From an uncultured Lachnospiraceae bacterium (GTDB lineage: Bacteria; Bacillota; Clostridia; Lachnospirales; Lachnospiraceae): DNA of 64,000 bases. The notes under the pieces were generated by a model, which worked only from the letters and a program-made list of their open reading frames with translations, was not told the origin of the DNA and did not search any database. Made by a program: the position numbers and the translations under genes. This document shows positions 26,793 to 35,682 of the stretch, in pieces (position 1 is the stretch's first letter; each line of letters opens with the position of its first letter). The stretch is taken from contig CACYMJ010000003.1 in assembly GCA_902775485.1 (NCBI GenBank), positions 1-64,000 of the forward strand, written 5' to 3'.

Positions 26793-29700
26793 ATGCACCG
26801 TTTCAGCGAAAATCTGTTCCAAAATGCGATAGACCTTAACGACACCATTGTATTTGAGTACAATGCTGTTGATGATGTCATCACCTTTTCGGACAATATC
26901 AAAAAATATATCCCCATCCCGGTCAGACTGTCGGCTTTCGTCGAAAAAATGGGATATCTGGGGAAGATATATGATGGCGACATTGAAAAGGCCATTTCGT
27001 TTTTTACCCTTAGCGACAATAATGACAAGGTACGTATGGAATACATACGTTTTCTCGATTTTGCCGGTGAATACTGCTGGTATCAGCTGAAGGGACGCCT
27101 TGAGACCGATGATAACGACAGGGTTACGAGCGTATACGGAACCCTTGCTTACGTTGACGATGAGACAAAGCATCAGGAGGAGGAAAAATCCCTGGCGCAC
27201 GATCCGCTCACAAAGCTTCTGGCTGCGGATGCTTTCGGTATCGAGGTTGATGCGTATCTCGAAGAGATGCCCGCTGATGTCATGCCGAACATGATGATCG
27301 TGGATCTTGATGATTTTGCCTCCTGGGCCGACATGTACAATGAGGTCAACGCCGACGGGGCACTGATAGAGATCGGACGGATCCTTCGGCGCGCTTTTCG
27401 CGGATCGGATGTTATAGGACGTATTGACGTTGACCGGTTCGGGATCATGATGAAGGGTGTCAGATCCACCAACATACTCCTGGAGCGGGCCGCGTACATA
27501 AGGCAGACGGTTAAGGATGTATGGAGCGATTTTGAGAACAACGGATTTGTTACCGTCAGTATCGGTATCGCTGCGATGCACGGCAAGGAGGCAACGCGCG
27601 ACCGCCTGATGGCCAGGGCGCTTTCGGCTCTTAACGATGCCAAGAACGGCGGCAAGGACAATTACGTTTTATATACGAGCGATATGGAGAGGCTCGATAC
27701 ATCGGTTAATCCGATACTGTCCACGAAGGAGATGGAGATGATCCGCAATATTCTCGATCCGATGCGTTCGTGGGCATATGCGGTCGACGACAATTACCGG
27801 CTGCTGTACAGAAACGAGGCACTCGAGACGAGGCTCGGAAATAAATGCGAAGGCATGTGCTATGCCCTGATCAAGGGTTTTGCTGAGCCGTGTAATGACT
27901 GCCCGGTGCGTCAGATGGATGTGAGCCGGAATTCCTATGACGGAAATGTATATTCGCCGTCACTGCGATCCGCGGTCCCGACGCGTGTCAACCGCATCAC
28001 GATGCGAAACGGCAAGAGCGTATATCTGCTGGCGTCCATCAAGGAGGACATAGAGAATCAGGTTGCCGCGATGAACGAGAGCGAGAACCGCACAAAGGAA
28101 TCTCTTGTCCGCATGATGGATATCATCTGGGATATCAATCTTACAAAGAACACATGCATCAGGTTAAAGGAACAGAACATCAAGAGCTTTATCGATGTCC
28201 GTATAGAGAATTACAAAAAGCTGTGTGAACGTTTTGCCAAAGAGATAGTGCATCCCGAGGACCAGTCGAAGTTTCTCGAGGCAACGGATCACAGGATGAT
28301 CAAGCAGAATGCTTTTTCGGGCAACCGGATGATGTGTACCGAGGTGAGATTATCAAATCTTTCCGGAGATTACATATGGTACGGTATGTATACGGTCGTG
28401 CTTTATGACCCGAATGAGACGGATGAGTCGGGAAGCCGTCCCGATGAGCGCGTGATGATAGTCTGTCTGAATCTTGACGATTACAAGAAGCGCTCCCTCG
28501 AAGCCGTAGAGACCAAGATCAAGTACGAGATCATGCATGAGAAGAGCAGCATCCTCAAGGATATGGCGCTTAACTACGAGCGCTATGAGAATGTCAATGA
28601 CATGATCGGAATACTCGTATACGAATACACCGTTTCCGATAAGAGTTATTATCTGTGCTCGAATTTCGAAGATGTATTTGAGATCGACAGGAGCAAACTG
28701 AAGGATGAGTGGGCACTGATCTCATCGCTGAAGGTTCATGAGGACGATCGCGAGATGTTTGACAAGTTCCTTGAGAACGCCAAAACTTCCGCCATGATCC
28801 AGAGAACAACCGCAAGGCTGTATAACAGGTACGGAGTTCCCATCTGGTATACGATAGTCCTGCAGACACTGCGCGGTCTTAACAATATGCCGGTAAGGTA
28901 TCTCGGAACGCTCCAGAATGTCAATGTTGAGATGAAGATAAAGGCCGAGATGGAATACCGTGCGGATTACGATTCCATGACCGGACTTTATAATTCGGAG
29001 ACCTTCTACAAGAAGGCTGCGGACATTATGGGAGATAATCCGGATGACAAGTTTGTCATCATCTCGATAGATGTTGACAGGTTCCGCCTGATCAACGACA
29101 GGTACGGCATAGAAGCAGGAAACAGAACGCTTGAGACCGTGGGAAAGATGATACGGGAAGTATCTCCGAAGGGATCGATCGCCAAGCGTTACCAGGGTGA
29201 TGTTTTCTCGGTACTTATCAAATACAATACCGATCAGGACCTTGTAAAATATATGTCAAAACTGTCGACCGAGGTAAGGGATGCAAGAGTGGTTCCGATG
29301 GCAATATCTCTTACATACGGTATATATAAGGTCGGAGACCGCGAGATCCCGGTCAGACTGATGTGTGATCGCGCCCGTGCCGTTAAGAAGCAGGTCAAGG
29401 GCAACGCACTTACCAACTATGCCGTATATGATGACGTTATCAGGCTCAAGATGCGTGAGCAGGCAGAGATAGAAGAAGAGATGAACATGGCTCTTTCGAA
29501 CAACGAGTTCGTAATGTTCCTTCAGCCACAGATCGATCTTACAACGAGGAAGATATGCGGTGCCGAGGCTCTGGTCAGATGGAAGCATCCGATAAAGGGA
29601 ATACTCGTTCCTGCCCAGTTCCTTGCGCTTTTTGAGAGCAACGGGTTCATAACGAAGATGGATATGTATATCTGGGAGGTTGCCTGCCAGTATGCAAAAC

Positions 29701-30224
29701 AGCTTCAGGAGCGGGGAATACTCCTTCCGATATCGGTAAATATATCAAGAGTCCATATAGGCAATACCAATCTGTCCGACATTTTCCTCGGACTTGTCAG
29801 AAAGTACGACATAGAGCCCAAATATCTTGAACTTGAGATAACCGAAAATCTTTTCATCGAAGATGTCGAGGAACTGTTCAATGAAATGGCAGCACTTAAA
29901 AAGTGCGGGTTCAATATAATGATGGACGATTTCGGAAGCGGATATTCGTCACTTAACATGCTCCGCTCGGCTCCCGTTGATACGCTTAAGATCGACAGAT
30001 TTTTCCTTGATGAGATAATGTCGACCGACAGAGGAAAGATAATCGTTGAAGCATCGGTGCGCATGGCAAAGCAGCTCGGGCTGGCTGTGATCGCGGAAGG
30101 TGTTGAAACGCAGGAGCAGCTTGATTTTCTTGCCCAGATAAACTGTGATATAGTACAGGGATATTATTATTCCAGACCGGTCCCCGTTGATGAATTTGAA
30201 GTATTTATGGAGAAATACCGATGA
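26793..30224 (+). CDS. PAS-GGDEF-PAS-GGDEF-EAL protein, probable c-di-GMP phosphodiesterase
   Basis: About 1,143 residues from ATG 26793 (GGGAGAG upstream; ATG 26775 is weaker). An N-terminal PAS-like domain is followed by a first GGDEF fold (about 120-280) whose active motif reads RIDVDRF, PAS-like modules (about 320-720), and a second GGDEF fold (about 730-880) reading YQGDVF. Neither should make c-di-GMP. The C-terminal EAL domain (about 890-1,143) is intact: GAEALVRW, SVNISR, EITEN, DDFGSGYSS, KIDRFF, AEGVETQEQ. No membrane helix is present, so it is cytosolic. The next gene overlaps by four bases. The degenerate GGDEF folds may sense GTP or c-di-GMP; that is inference. Confidence 0.88.
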   Translation: MHRFSENLFQNAIDLNDTIVFEYNAVDDVITFSDNIKKYIPIPVRLSAFVEKMGYLGKIYDGDIEKAISFFTLSDNNDKVRMEYIRFLDFAGEYCWYQLKGRLETDDNDRVTSVYGTLAYVDDETKHQEEEKSLAHDPLTKLLAADAFGIEVDAYLEEMPADVMPNMMIVDLDDFASWADMYNEVNADGALIEIGRILRRAFRGSDVIGRIDVDRFGIMMKGVRSTNILLERAAYIRQTVKDVWSDFENNGFVTVSIGIAAMHGKEATRDRLMARALSALNDAKNGGKDNYVLYTSDMERLDTSVNPILSTKEMEMIRNILDPMRSWAYAVDDNYRLLYRNEALETRLGNKCEGMCYALIKGFAEPCNDCPVRQMDVSRNSYDGNVYSPSLRSAVPTRVNRITMRNGKSVYLLASIKEDIENQVAAMNESENRTKESLVRMMDIIWDINLTKNTCIRLKEQNIKSFIDVRIENYKKLCERFAKEIVHPEDQSKFLEATDHRMIKQNAFSGNRMMCTEVRLSNLSGDYIWYGMYTVVLYDPNETDESGSRPDERVMIVCLNLDDYKKRSLEAVETKIKYEIMHEKSSILKDMALNYERYENVNDMIGILVYEYTVSDKSYYLCSNFEDVFEIDRSKLKDEWALISSLKVHEDDREMFDKFLENAKTSAMIQRTTARLYNRYGVPIWYTIVLQTLRGLNNMPVRYLGTLQNVNVEMKIKAEMEYRADYDSMTGLYNSETFYKKAADIMGDNPDDKFVIISIDVDRFRLINDRYGIEAGNRTLETVGKMIREVSPKGSIAKRYQGDVFSVLIKYNTDQDLVKYMSKLSTEVRDARVVPMAISLTYGIYKVGDREIPVRLMCDRARAVKKQVKGNALTNYAVYDDVIRLKMREQAEIEEEMNMALSNNEFVMFLQPQIDLTTRKICGAEALVRWKHPIKGILVPAQFLALFESNGFITKMDMYIWEVACQYAKQLQERGILLPISVNISRVHIGNTNLSDIFLGLVRKYDIEPKYLELEITENLFIEDVEELFNEMAALKKCGFNIMMDDFGSGYSSLNMLRSAPVDTLKIDRFFLDEIMSTDRGKIIVEASVRMAKQLGLAVIAEGVETQEQLDFLAQINCDIVQGYYYSRPVPVDEFEVFMEKYR

Positions 30225-31366
30225 AATTTGTTAAGACCGCAGATCTGAAGATCGGAATGAGGCTTGCAAAGCCCATCTACAACAACAAGGGAGTCCTGCT
30301 GTATGACCGCAATTCAAAACTGACACAGCAGGGCATAGAAAGTGTGCGCAATTTCAAACTGATCGGGATATATATCCTTGAACCGGCAGAACCGCTTCCG
30401 CCCCAGACAGAGGAGGATGTTGAGTTCGAGAAGTTCCAGATGGTCAATGTGTTTGCCGTTGAAGAGGAGCTCAAATCCATACTTGAAAAGGGCAAGAACA
30501 ACAGGATATACAGTTTTGCGGAAAATATAATCCGTGCATACGGAAGACTCGATCATAAGATCAATTTCCTGCAGAACCTTCGAAGCAAGGAGGATTTCGT
30601 ATATAAGCATTCGCTTAACGTTGCCATCCTTGCAGCCATGATATGCCATAACATGAACGTTCGGAAAGAGGATATGACAGAGATCGTTGTATGTGCGATA
30701 CTGCATGACATCGGAAAGCTCAACGCCGATCCCGAACTTCTCGTTAAGGATGATATAACCGATGAGGAGACGCTTGAGCTTCGCGCGGCGGAGTATCAGG
30801 GCATCTCGATAATCGAGTCCGTATTCGCATCCTCCCCCAACATAAAGCGTGTCATCACACAGGCTTATAAACGTCTTGATGCGTATTACAAAGGCGAAGA
30901 GGTGGATACGAACCAGAAGATGGTCATAGGTGCGAAGGTATTGTGTGTCGCGGAAGAATATGACCGTACGACTGCCATAAACAGCGCAGGCGAGCCCCAG
31001 TCGGAGCTTGAGAGCCTGCGTACGATGCTCAACAATCCCGAATACTTTGATAAGGATGCTGTAAATGCTCTCCTGTCGAGTATCAATCTGTTAAACCAGG
31101 GTGTCAGTGTGGAACTGTCGACCGGAGAGAAGGCACTCGTTATCTCTCCCAATGACCGTGATGTTTTCAGACCCATGGTTCTGTGCTTCTCGACAAATAC
31201 CGTAATCGACCTTGCGATGACGGCACTTTACAACGACATCGAGATCGTCGATATCATGAAGACATATGATAACAGATACAAAATGGAAATGGGGCCCGAC
31301 GGGGTACCGCGTGTCAGCACAAACAGTGATGGCGGCGAAAGCTCCGAGAGCACCGAAAGTATTTAA
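30221..31366 (+). CDS. Degenerate HD-GYP domain protein
   Basis: A 381-residue protein. Residues 1-50 form the N-terminal domain often found before HD-GYP (LKIGMRLAKPIYNNKGVLL). The HD part is present: HSLNVAILAAMI (about residue 129) and ILHDIGKL (about 161). The HHE..DGxGYP motif is replaced by AYKRLDAYYKGEE, so at least one metal ligand set and the GYP loop are lost. Phosphodiesterase activity is doubtful; c-di-GMP binding or partner control is possible. Translation is coupled to the EAL gene (ATGA overlap), suggesting a regulatory pair. Confidence 0.75.
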   Translation: MKFVKTADLKIGMRLAKPIYNNKGVLLYDRNSKLTQQGIESVRNFKLIGIYILEPAEPLPPQTEEDVEFEKFQMVNVFAVEEELKSILEKGKNNRIYSFAENIIRAYGRLDHKINFLQNLRSKEDFVYKHSLNVAILAAMICHNMNVRKEDMTEIVVCAILHDIGKLNADPELLVKDDITDEETLELRAAEYQGISIIESVFASSPNIKRVITQAYKRLDAYYKGEEVDTNQKMVIGAKVLCVAEEYDRTTAINSAGEPQSELESLRTMLNNPEYFDKDAVNALLSSINLLNQGVSVELSTGEKALVISPNDRDVFRPMVLCFSTNTVIDLAMTALYNDIEIVDIMKTYDNRYKMEMGPDGVPRVSTNSDGGESSESTESI

Positions 31367-31395
31367 TCAACCGGATATACTTTTGCATTTTTTTT
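31356..31395 (+). terminator. Possible terminator after the EAL/HD-GYP pair
   Basis: AAAGTAT (31356-31362) pairs with ATACTTT (31377-31383), followed by a T-rich tract (a run of T after TTTTGCA). The left arm overlaps the stop codon region. Confidence 0.45.
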
Positions 31396-31534
31396 ACATA
31401 TGATCACGGATCCTGATCATTCGATCATCACCGGCTGATCCCGAACAGACAATATGATAACCGGGGGTTGTCACAACGATTGTTGTGGCTTATTTGTCGT
31501 TGTGTTTTTTTGTTTACGAGGAGGAATAACACTT

Positions 31535-33049
31535 ATGTTCTGTTCGGTATTATCAGGAGGCATTCGCGGGATCGAAAGCTTTCCGGTAAATGTTGAGACC
31601 GATATATCCCCGGGGCTTCCGGGATTTGAGATAGTGGGGTATGTCGGAGGAGAGGTAAAAGAGGCAAAGGACAGGGTACGGACGGCCCTGAAAAATTCCG
31701 GGTACAGCCTGCCCGTGGCCAGGATAACGGTCAACCTATCGCCGGGAGATATCAGGAAATCGGGAACGGCGTTCGACCTGCCGGTGGCACTGTCGGTCCT
31801 GGCGTGCATGAAAGTGATAAGTGCCGAAAAACTTGAGGGGATATTCGCAGCCGGTGAGCTCTCGCTTTCGGGTCATGTGTGCTCGACAAAGGGGATACTC
31901 CCGATGATCATGATGGCCAAAGAGGCCGGCGTCAAAAGATGCATCATACCCTCGTCCGACTCTGGCGAGGGTAGTGTGGTCGAAGATATTGACGTATTTT
32001 GCGTATCATCCCTGTCTGAGGCGGTGGAGTTCGTTACCGGAAAAAAGAAGATCGCACCGCTTGAGAGCAGGCTTTGCAGCGAACTTGGCACACCGTTTGA
32101 TTATGAAAATGATTTTTCCCGTATCAGGGGACAGAGAACAGCCAGAAGAGGAGCGGAGATCGCCGCAGCAGGTTTACATAATATTCTGATGATGGGGCCT
32201 CCGGGTGCGGGGAAAACTCTGATAGCAAAGTGCATCCCGTCCATCATGCCGCCGATGTCTGAGGAAGAGTGTCTGGAAGTGTCGGCCGTTTACAGCGTAA
32301 GAGGAGCTCTGACAAAGGAAGAACCGCTTGTGATCAGAAGGCCTTTTGTATCCGCCCACAGCTCATCCACTGACATTTCCCTTGTAGGAGGCGGCGCGAT
32401 CCCCCGCCCCGGAGCCGTAAGCCTTGCACATAAAGGCGTGCTGTTTCTCGATGAGATCCCGGAGTTTTCAAGGCGTGCGCTCGAATCCCTGCGGCAGCCG
32501 CTTGAGGATGGGGTCGTACACATCACAAGAAACAGGGATATATGCACTTTTCCGGCGGATTTTATGCTCGTGGCCGCCATGAACCCGTGCCCGTGCGGGA
32601 ACTATCCCGACCTTAACAGATGTACGTGCGACAGCACAAAGCGGGCGCGGTATATGTCAAAGATATCCGGGCCTTTTATGGACAGGATGGATATATGCAT
32701 ACTTGCCGAGCGCGTCTCGCCGTTTGATATCCAGTCAGGGGATCCGGTCGAGGATTCAAAGACGATACGGGAGCGGGTCATGACTGCACATGAGATACAA
32801 AAGAGAAGATTTGCGGGTCTGAAGATTTCATTTAACTCGCAGATGGGAAACAGGGAGATAGAAAGGTTCTGCCGCCTCGGCGATAAGGAACTTACTCTTA
32901 TGAAAGACCTGTCCTCAAAGCATGAGATGAGCGCAAGGACATACTACCGCATACTGCGTCTTGCAAGGACGATAGCGGATCTTGCCGGGACAGAGGGTAT
33001 CACCGAGGAAGCATTGTGTGAAGCAGTCAGGCTGAAGGCAGGTTTTTGA
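31535..33049 (+). CDS. comM: ComM/YifB family Mg-chelatase-like AAA ATPase
   Basis: A 504-residue protein. ATG 31535 is preceded by GAGGAGG. The N-terminal Lon-protease-like domain (GLPGFEIVGY, RVRTALKNSGY, NLSPGDIRKSGTAFDLP) is followed by an AAA+ domain with Walker A GPPGAGKT, Walker B VLFLDEIPEFSR, AAMNPCPCGNYPD and a sensor-2 C-terminus. ComM is a branch-migration helicase that helps integrate incoming DNA. It precedes dprA by 46 bases, the usual competence pairing. Confidence 0.93.
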   Translation: MFCSVLSGGIRGIESFPVNVETDISPGLPGFEIVGYVGGEVKEAKDRVRTALKNSGYSLPVARITVNLSPGDIRKSGTAFDLPVALSVLACMKVISAEKLEGIFAAGELSLSGHVCSTKGILPMIMMAKEAGVKRCIIPSSDSGEGSVVEDIDVFCVSSLSEAVEFVTGKKKIAPLESRLCSELGTPFDYENDFSRIRGQRTARRGAEIAAAGLHNILMMGPPGAGKTLIAKCIPSIMPPMSEEECLEVSAVYSVRGALTKEEPLVIRRPFVSAHSSSTDISLVGGGAIPRPGAVSLAHKGVLFLDEIPEFSRRALESLRQPLEDGVVHITRNRDICTFPADFMLVAAMNPCPCGNYPDLNRCTCDSTKRARYMSKISGPFMDRMDICILAERVSPFDIQSGDPVEDSKTIRERVMTAHEIQKRRFAGLKISFNSQMGNREIERFCRLGDKELTLMKDLSSKHEMSARTYYRILRLARTIADLAGTEGITEEALCEAVRLKAGF

Positions 33050-33095
33050 GAACAGGACCTGTTTGGTTAACATAATATTTAGACAGGAGGAGAAC

Positions 33096-34226
33096 ATGAC
33101 AGATCAAAGAATATACGATTACTGGGCAGCAACGCTCCAGGACGGCTATATAGGAAACATCATACAGATCGTTGAGCGTGCCGGAGGAGCACGTGTACTT
33201 TATGAAATGAGCAGACAGGAGATGACAAAAAGACTGGGGATAAGCGAAAAACTGGCGGCATATATCGAAGATAACAGGGTGCCTTACGAATGCCTCGAAA
33301 AAGAGTATGCAAGAGCGGGCCTCGCAGGAATTAGTTATGTCAACCATACCGACAGGGATTTTCCCGAGAAGCTGAAGAACATCCCGTCGTGTCCGTACGG
33401 CCTGTTCGTCAAGGGAAGACTGCCCGATCCGCTCAAACCGTCTGTTGCCCTGATCGGAGCGAGAGAGTGTTCGGAGTACGGCCGGCTGATGGCAGAGTAT
33501 TTCGGAAACAGACTGGCAAAGGAAGGTGTTCAGATAATAAGCGGCATGGCGTGGGGAATAGACGGATGGGCGCAGAAAGCGGCACTGGATGCGGGCGGGA
33601 GATCGTTCGGAGTTCTCGGGTGCGGGCCTGACATCGTGTATCCGTCCGCTAACCGGAGCCTGTACAACAGACTGTGTGAAGACGGTAACGGGATAATAAG
33701 TGAGTATGCACCCCAAACTCCTGCCAGACCCCGGGGATTTCCGCCGAGAAACAGGATAATATCTGCATTGTGTGATGTGCTTGTCGTTGTGGAGGCCAGG
33801 AAAAAAAGCGGCACGCTCATAACCGTTGATATGGCGATAGACCAGGGGCGCACGGTAATGGTCGTTCCGGGAAGGCTTACCGATGATCTGAGCGCAGGAT
33901 GTCTCAATCTTCTGTATCAGGGAGCGCTTGTCGCAACGGGAGTGGATGCCGTGCTCGAACAGCTTAACATAAAACGACAGATGAGCATTTCCGACATACG
34001 GGAATACAAAACCGAAAAAGAGCCGGAAGACCTTCTGCCTGCAGAGTTTATGCGGATCGAGGAAGTGCTGACGCTTGATCCGCAGAGCATCGGACAGATC
34101 GCATCGAAAGCAGGCGTTTCGGAGAGCGAAGCGATGATCATTTTGACAAAGCTAGAGTTACAGGGAATCTCGAAGGAGATGTTCCCCGGATTTTTCGTAA
34201 AAATAATTAAAAAACTTTTATGTTAA
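33096..34226 (+). CDS. dprA: DNA-processing protein DprA
   Basis: A 376-residue protein from ATG 33096 (GGAGGAG upstream). A helix-hairpin-helix/SAM-like N-terminus is followed by the Rossmann core: IGARECSEYGR, SGMAWGIDGWAQ, GCGPDIVYP, PRGFPPRNRIISAL, GTLITVDMAIDQGR. A C-terminal winged-helix DML1-like domain (QIASKAGVSESEAM) is present. It loads RecA on incoming single-stranded DNA. In many Firmicutes dprA is directly followed by topA; here topA lies 25 kb further on. Confidence 0.94.
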   Translation: MTDQRIYDYWAATLQDGYIGNIIQIVERAGGARVLYEMSRQEMTKRLGISEKLAAYIEDNRVPYECLEKEYARAGLAGISYVNHTDRDFPEKLKNIPSCPYGLFVKGRLPDPLKPSVALIGARECSEYGRLMAEYFGNRLAKEGVQIISGMAWGIDGWAQKAALDAGGRSFGVLGCGPDIVYPSANRSLYNRLCEDGNGIISEYAPQTPARPRGFPPRNRIISALCDVLVVVEARKKSGTLITVDMAIDQGRTVMVVPGRLTDDLSAGCLNLLYQGALVATGVDAVLEQLNIKRQMSISDIREYKTEKEPEDLLPAEFMRIEEVLTLDPQSIGQIASKAGVSESEAMIILTKLELQGISKEMFPGFFVKIIKKLLC

Positions 34227-34229
34227 CCG

Positions 34230-34258
34230 TTGCGGTTGCATATGTTATATGCTAGAAT
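34230..34258 (+). promoter_or_regulatory. Promoter for the zinc-ribbon/sortase/EPS genes
   Basis: TTGCGG (34230-34235), 17-base spacer, TAGAAT (34253-34258), 22 bases before the zinc-ribbon gene start. It could drive the long co-directional run to the sugar transferase. Confidence 0.5.
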
Positions 34259-34279
34259 ATCTAGTTGCGAGGGGAAATT

Positions 34280-34789
34280 ATGCACATCGGATGCTGTGAA
34301 AACTGTAGATATCTGGATCTGTACGAGACCGTGACAAAAGGATGTCCCAGATGCGGCGGGCGGATGGTCACACTCGGCATAGAATCGGCCCACTGGAACA
34401 GCATGAGCGAAGAGGCAAGAGCCGAGATCATATCAGAAAGATTCCCCACACTTGAAGAACTGTTCGCGCAGCCGGTAAAGGGCCATGAACCGGAAGAGCC
34501 GGAGGATGAGCCGGTCGAGGAACACGACTTCGTTTATGTATGCTACAAATGCAATACAGTTGCGGCTCATGACGGACAACAGGAAGGCTATTACTGTCCG
34601 GAATGCGGATCGGACATGGTCGCTGTGGGATATACGACAGACAAGTGGGCAGACCTTACCAAGGAAGAAAAGAGACGGATCGCCGAAGATGCCAAGATAA
34701 GCCATATGGTTTCCGCGATCAAGGAAGCCTCATATGAAGAAAACGAGGGTGTGAGCACACCTAAGATAATAAATGTAGTAAAGAACTGA
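34280..34789 (+). CDS. Tandem zinc-ribbon protein
   Basis: A 169-residue cytoplasmic protein starting at ATG 34280 behind GAGGGG. Two related modules each contain a CxxC...CxxC ribbon followed by a W-containing helix: CCENC...CPRCGG...HWNSMSEEAR and CYKC...CPECGS...KWADLTKEEKR. An acidic linker joins them (PEEPEDEP). The internal duplication is clear. Such proteins are common and uncharacterised in Lachnospiraceae. A nucleic-acid or protein-binding role is conceivable but not shown. It is the first gene after dprA and lies seven bases before the sortase-like gene. Confidence 0.7.
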   Translation: MHIGCCENCRYLDLYETVTKGCPRCGGRMVTLGIESAHWNSMSEEARAEIISERFPTLEELFAQPVKGHEPEEPEDEPVEEHDFVYVCYKCNTVAAHDGQQEGYYCPECGSDMVAVGYTTDKWADLTKEEKRRIAEDAKISHMVSAIKEASYEENEGVSTPKIINVVKN

Positions 34790-34796
34790 CAGCGGG

Positions 34797-35672
34797 ATGA
34801 AAAAGGCATTTATCACCACACTGACCGTTTCGGTCATTGCGATCACCGCGCTGGTGATCGTAACAGTATACCTTCTGAAAAGGGACATCACCATCGGATC
34901 CGCCACGGAAGCGGCAGGGTCGCCTGAAGCAGCCGATACGGTGAGCGTGGCAAAAGAAGAGGACCTATCCGGCACAGCGGATGATAAAAGCCCGGATCCT
35001 GACACGATAGATTTTGACATTGCGGCAAAATCCGATAACCGGGTGCGACCCGAAGGCTGGTACGGCACCCTGGAAAGCAGCGGGCCCGTCGAGAACGCGA
35101 AGGATCTTACACAGTTTCAAAACGAATGCCCGGATGTTTATGCGAGGATCGAGATCCCGGGAACCGATATAGACTATCCGATAGCATATTGCGAGGATGC
35201 ACGGGAACCGTTCTGGTTTTCACATGACATTCACGGCAATCCGAGCGATGCGGGAATGATAATAACCGATTCGCTCAACAGTACCGATTTTTCCGACCCT
35301 GTAACGCTCATATACGGACGTAATCCCGACGATGATACTATGTTCGCACAGCTTCATGCATTCAGGGATGCCGGATTTTTTGACGAACACGATCATATTG
35401 ACATATATATGCCTGATGCGCAGCTGATATACAGGATATATTCGTGTTATATCGCGCCTTCGGATCACATATTCGCAAGCTATGATTTTACCAATCCGGA
35501 CGATTTTACGGCATATTTTGAGTCAACCCTGCAGGTCAGGGATCTTTCGATGAATATAAGGGAAGAGGCAAAGCCCGTTGTCGGGGATCATGTGATAGTG
35601 CTTGTTACGCATTGTGCGGATGAAGACAGGAGACTGCTCGTTACGGCAGTTCTTGATGAAGTCAGATATTAA
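34797..35672 (+). CDS. Class B sortase-like protein lacking the catalytic histidine
   Basis: A 291-residue protein with an N-terminal membrane anchor (about residues 5-27), a low-complexity stalk and a sortase B-like domain (CPDVYARIEIPGTDIDYPI, GMIITDSLNSTDF, TMFAQLHAF). The usual LIYGHN reads LIYGRN, so the catalytic His is R175. The TLxTC box reads LVTHC: C273 is kept, a His (H272) now precedes it, and R278/R279 follow. Normal sortase transpeptidation needs His, Cys and Arg, so the protein is either inactive or uses an unusual arrangement. It lies just upstream of an LCP gene with an overlap-like spacing of ten bases. Confidence 0.8.
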   Translation: MKKAFITTLTVSVIAITALVIVTVYLLKRDITIGSATEAAGSPEAADTVSVAKEEDLSGTADDKSPDPDTIDFDIAAKSDNRVRPEGWYGTLESSGPVENAKDLTQFQNECPDVYARIEIPGTDIDYPIAYCEDAREPFWFSHDIHGNPSDAGMIITDSLNSTDFSDPVTLIYGRNPDDDTMFAQLHAFRDAGFFDEHDHIDIYMPDAQLIYRIYSCYIAPSDHIFASYDFTNPDDFTAYFESTLQVRDLSMNIREEAKPVVGDHVIVLVTHCADEDRRLLVTAVLDEVRY

Positions 35673-35682
35673 AGGGGAAACC

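Noticed and set aside
33027-33716. Long open frame (229 codons) on the minus strand across dprA
   Set aside because: It lies antisense to a well-supported dprA gene, has no family resemblance or ribosome site and uses codons unlike its neighbours.
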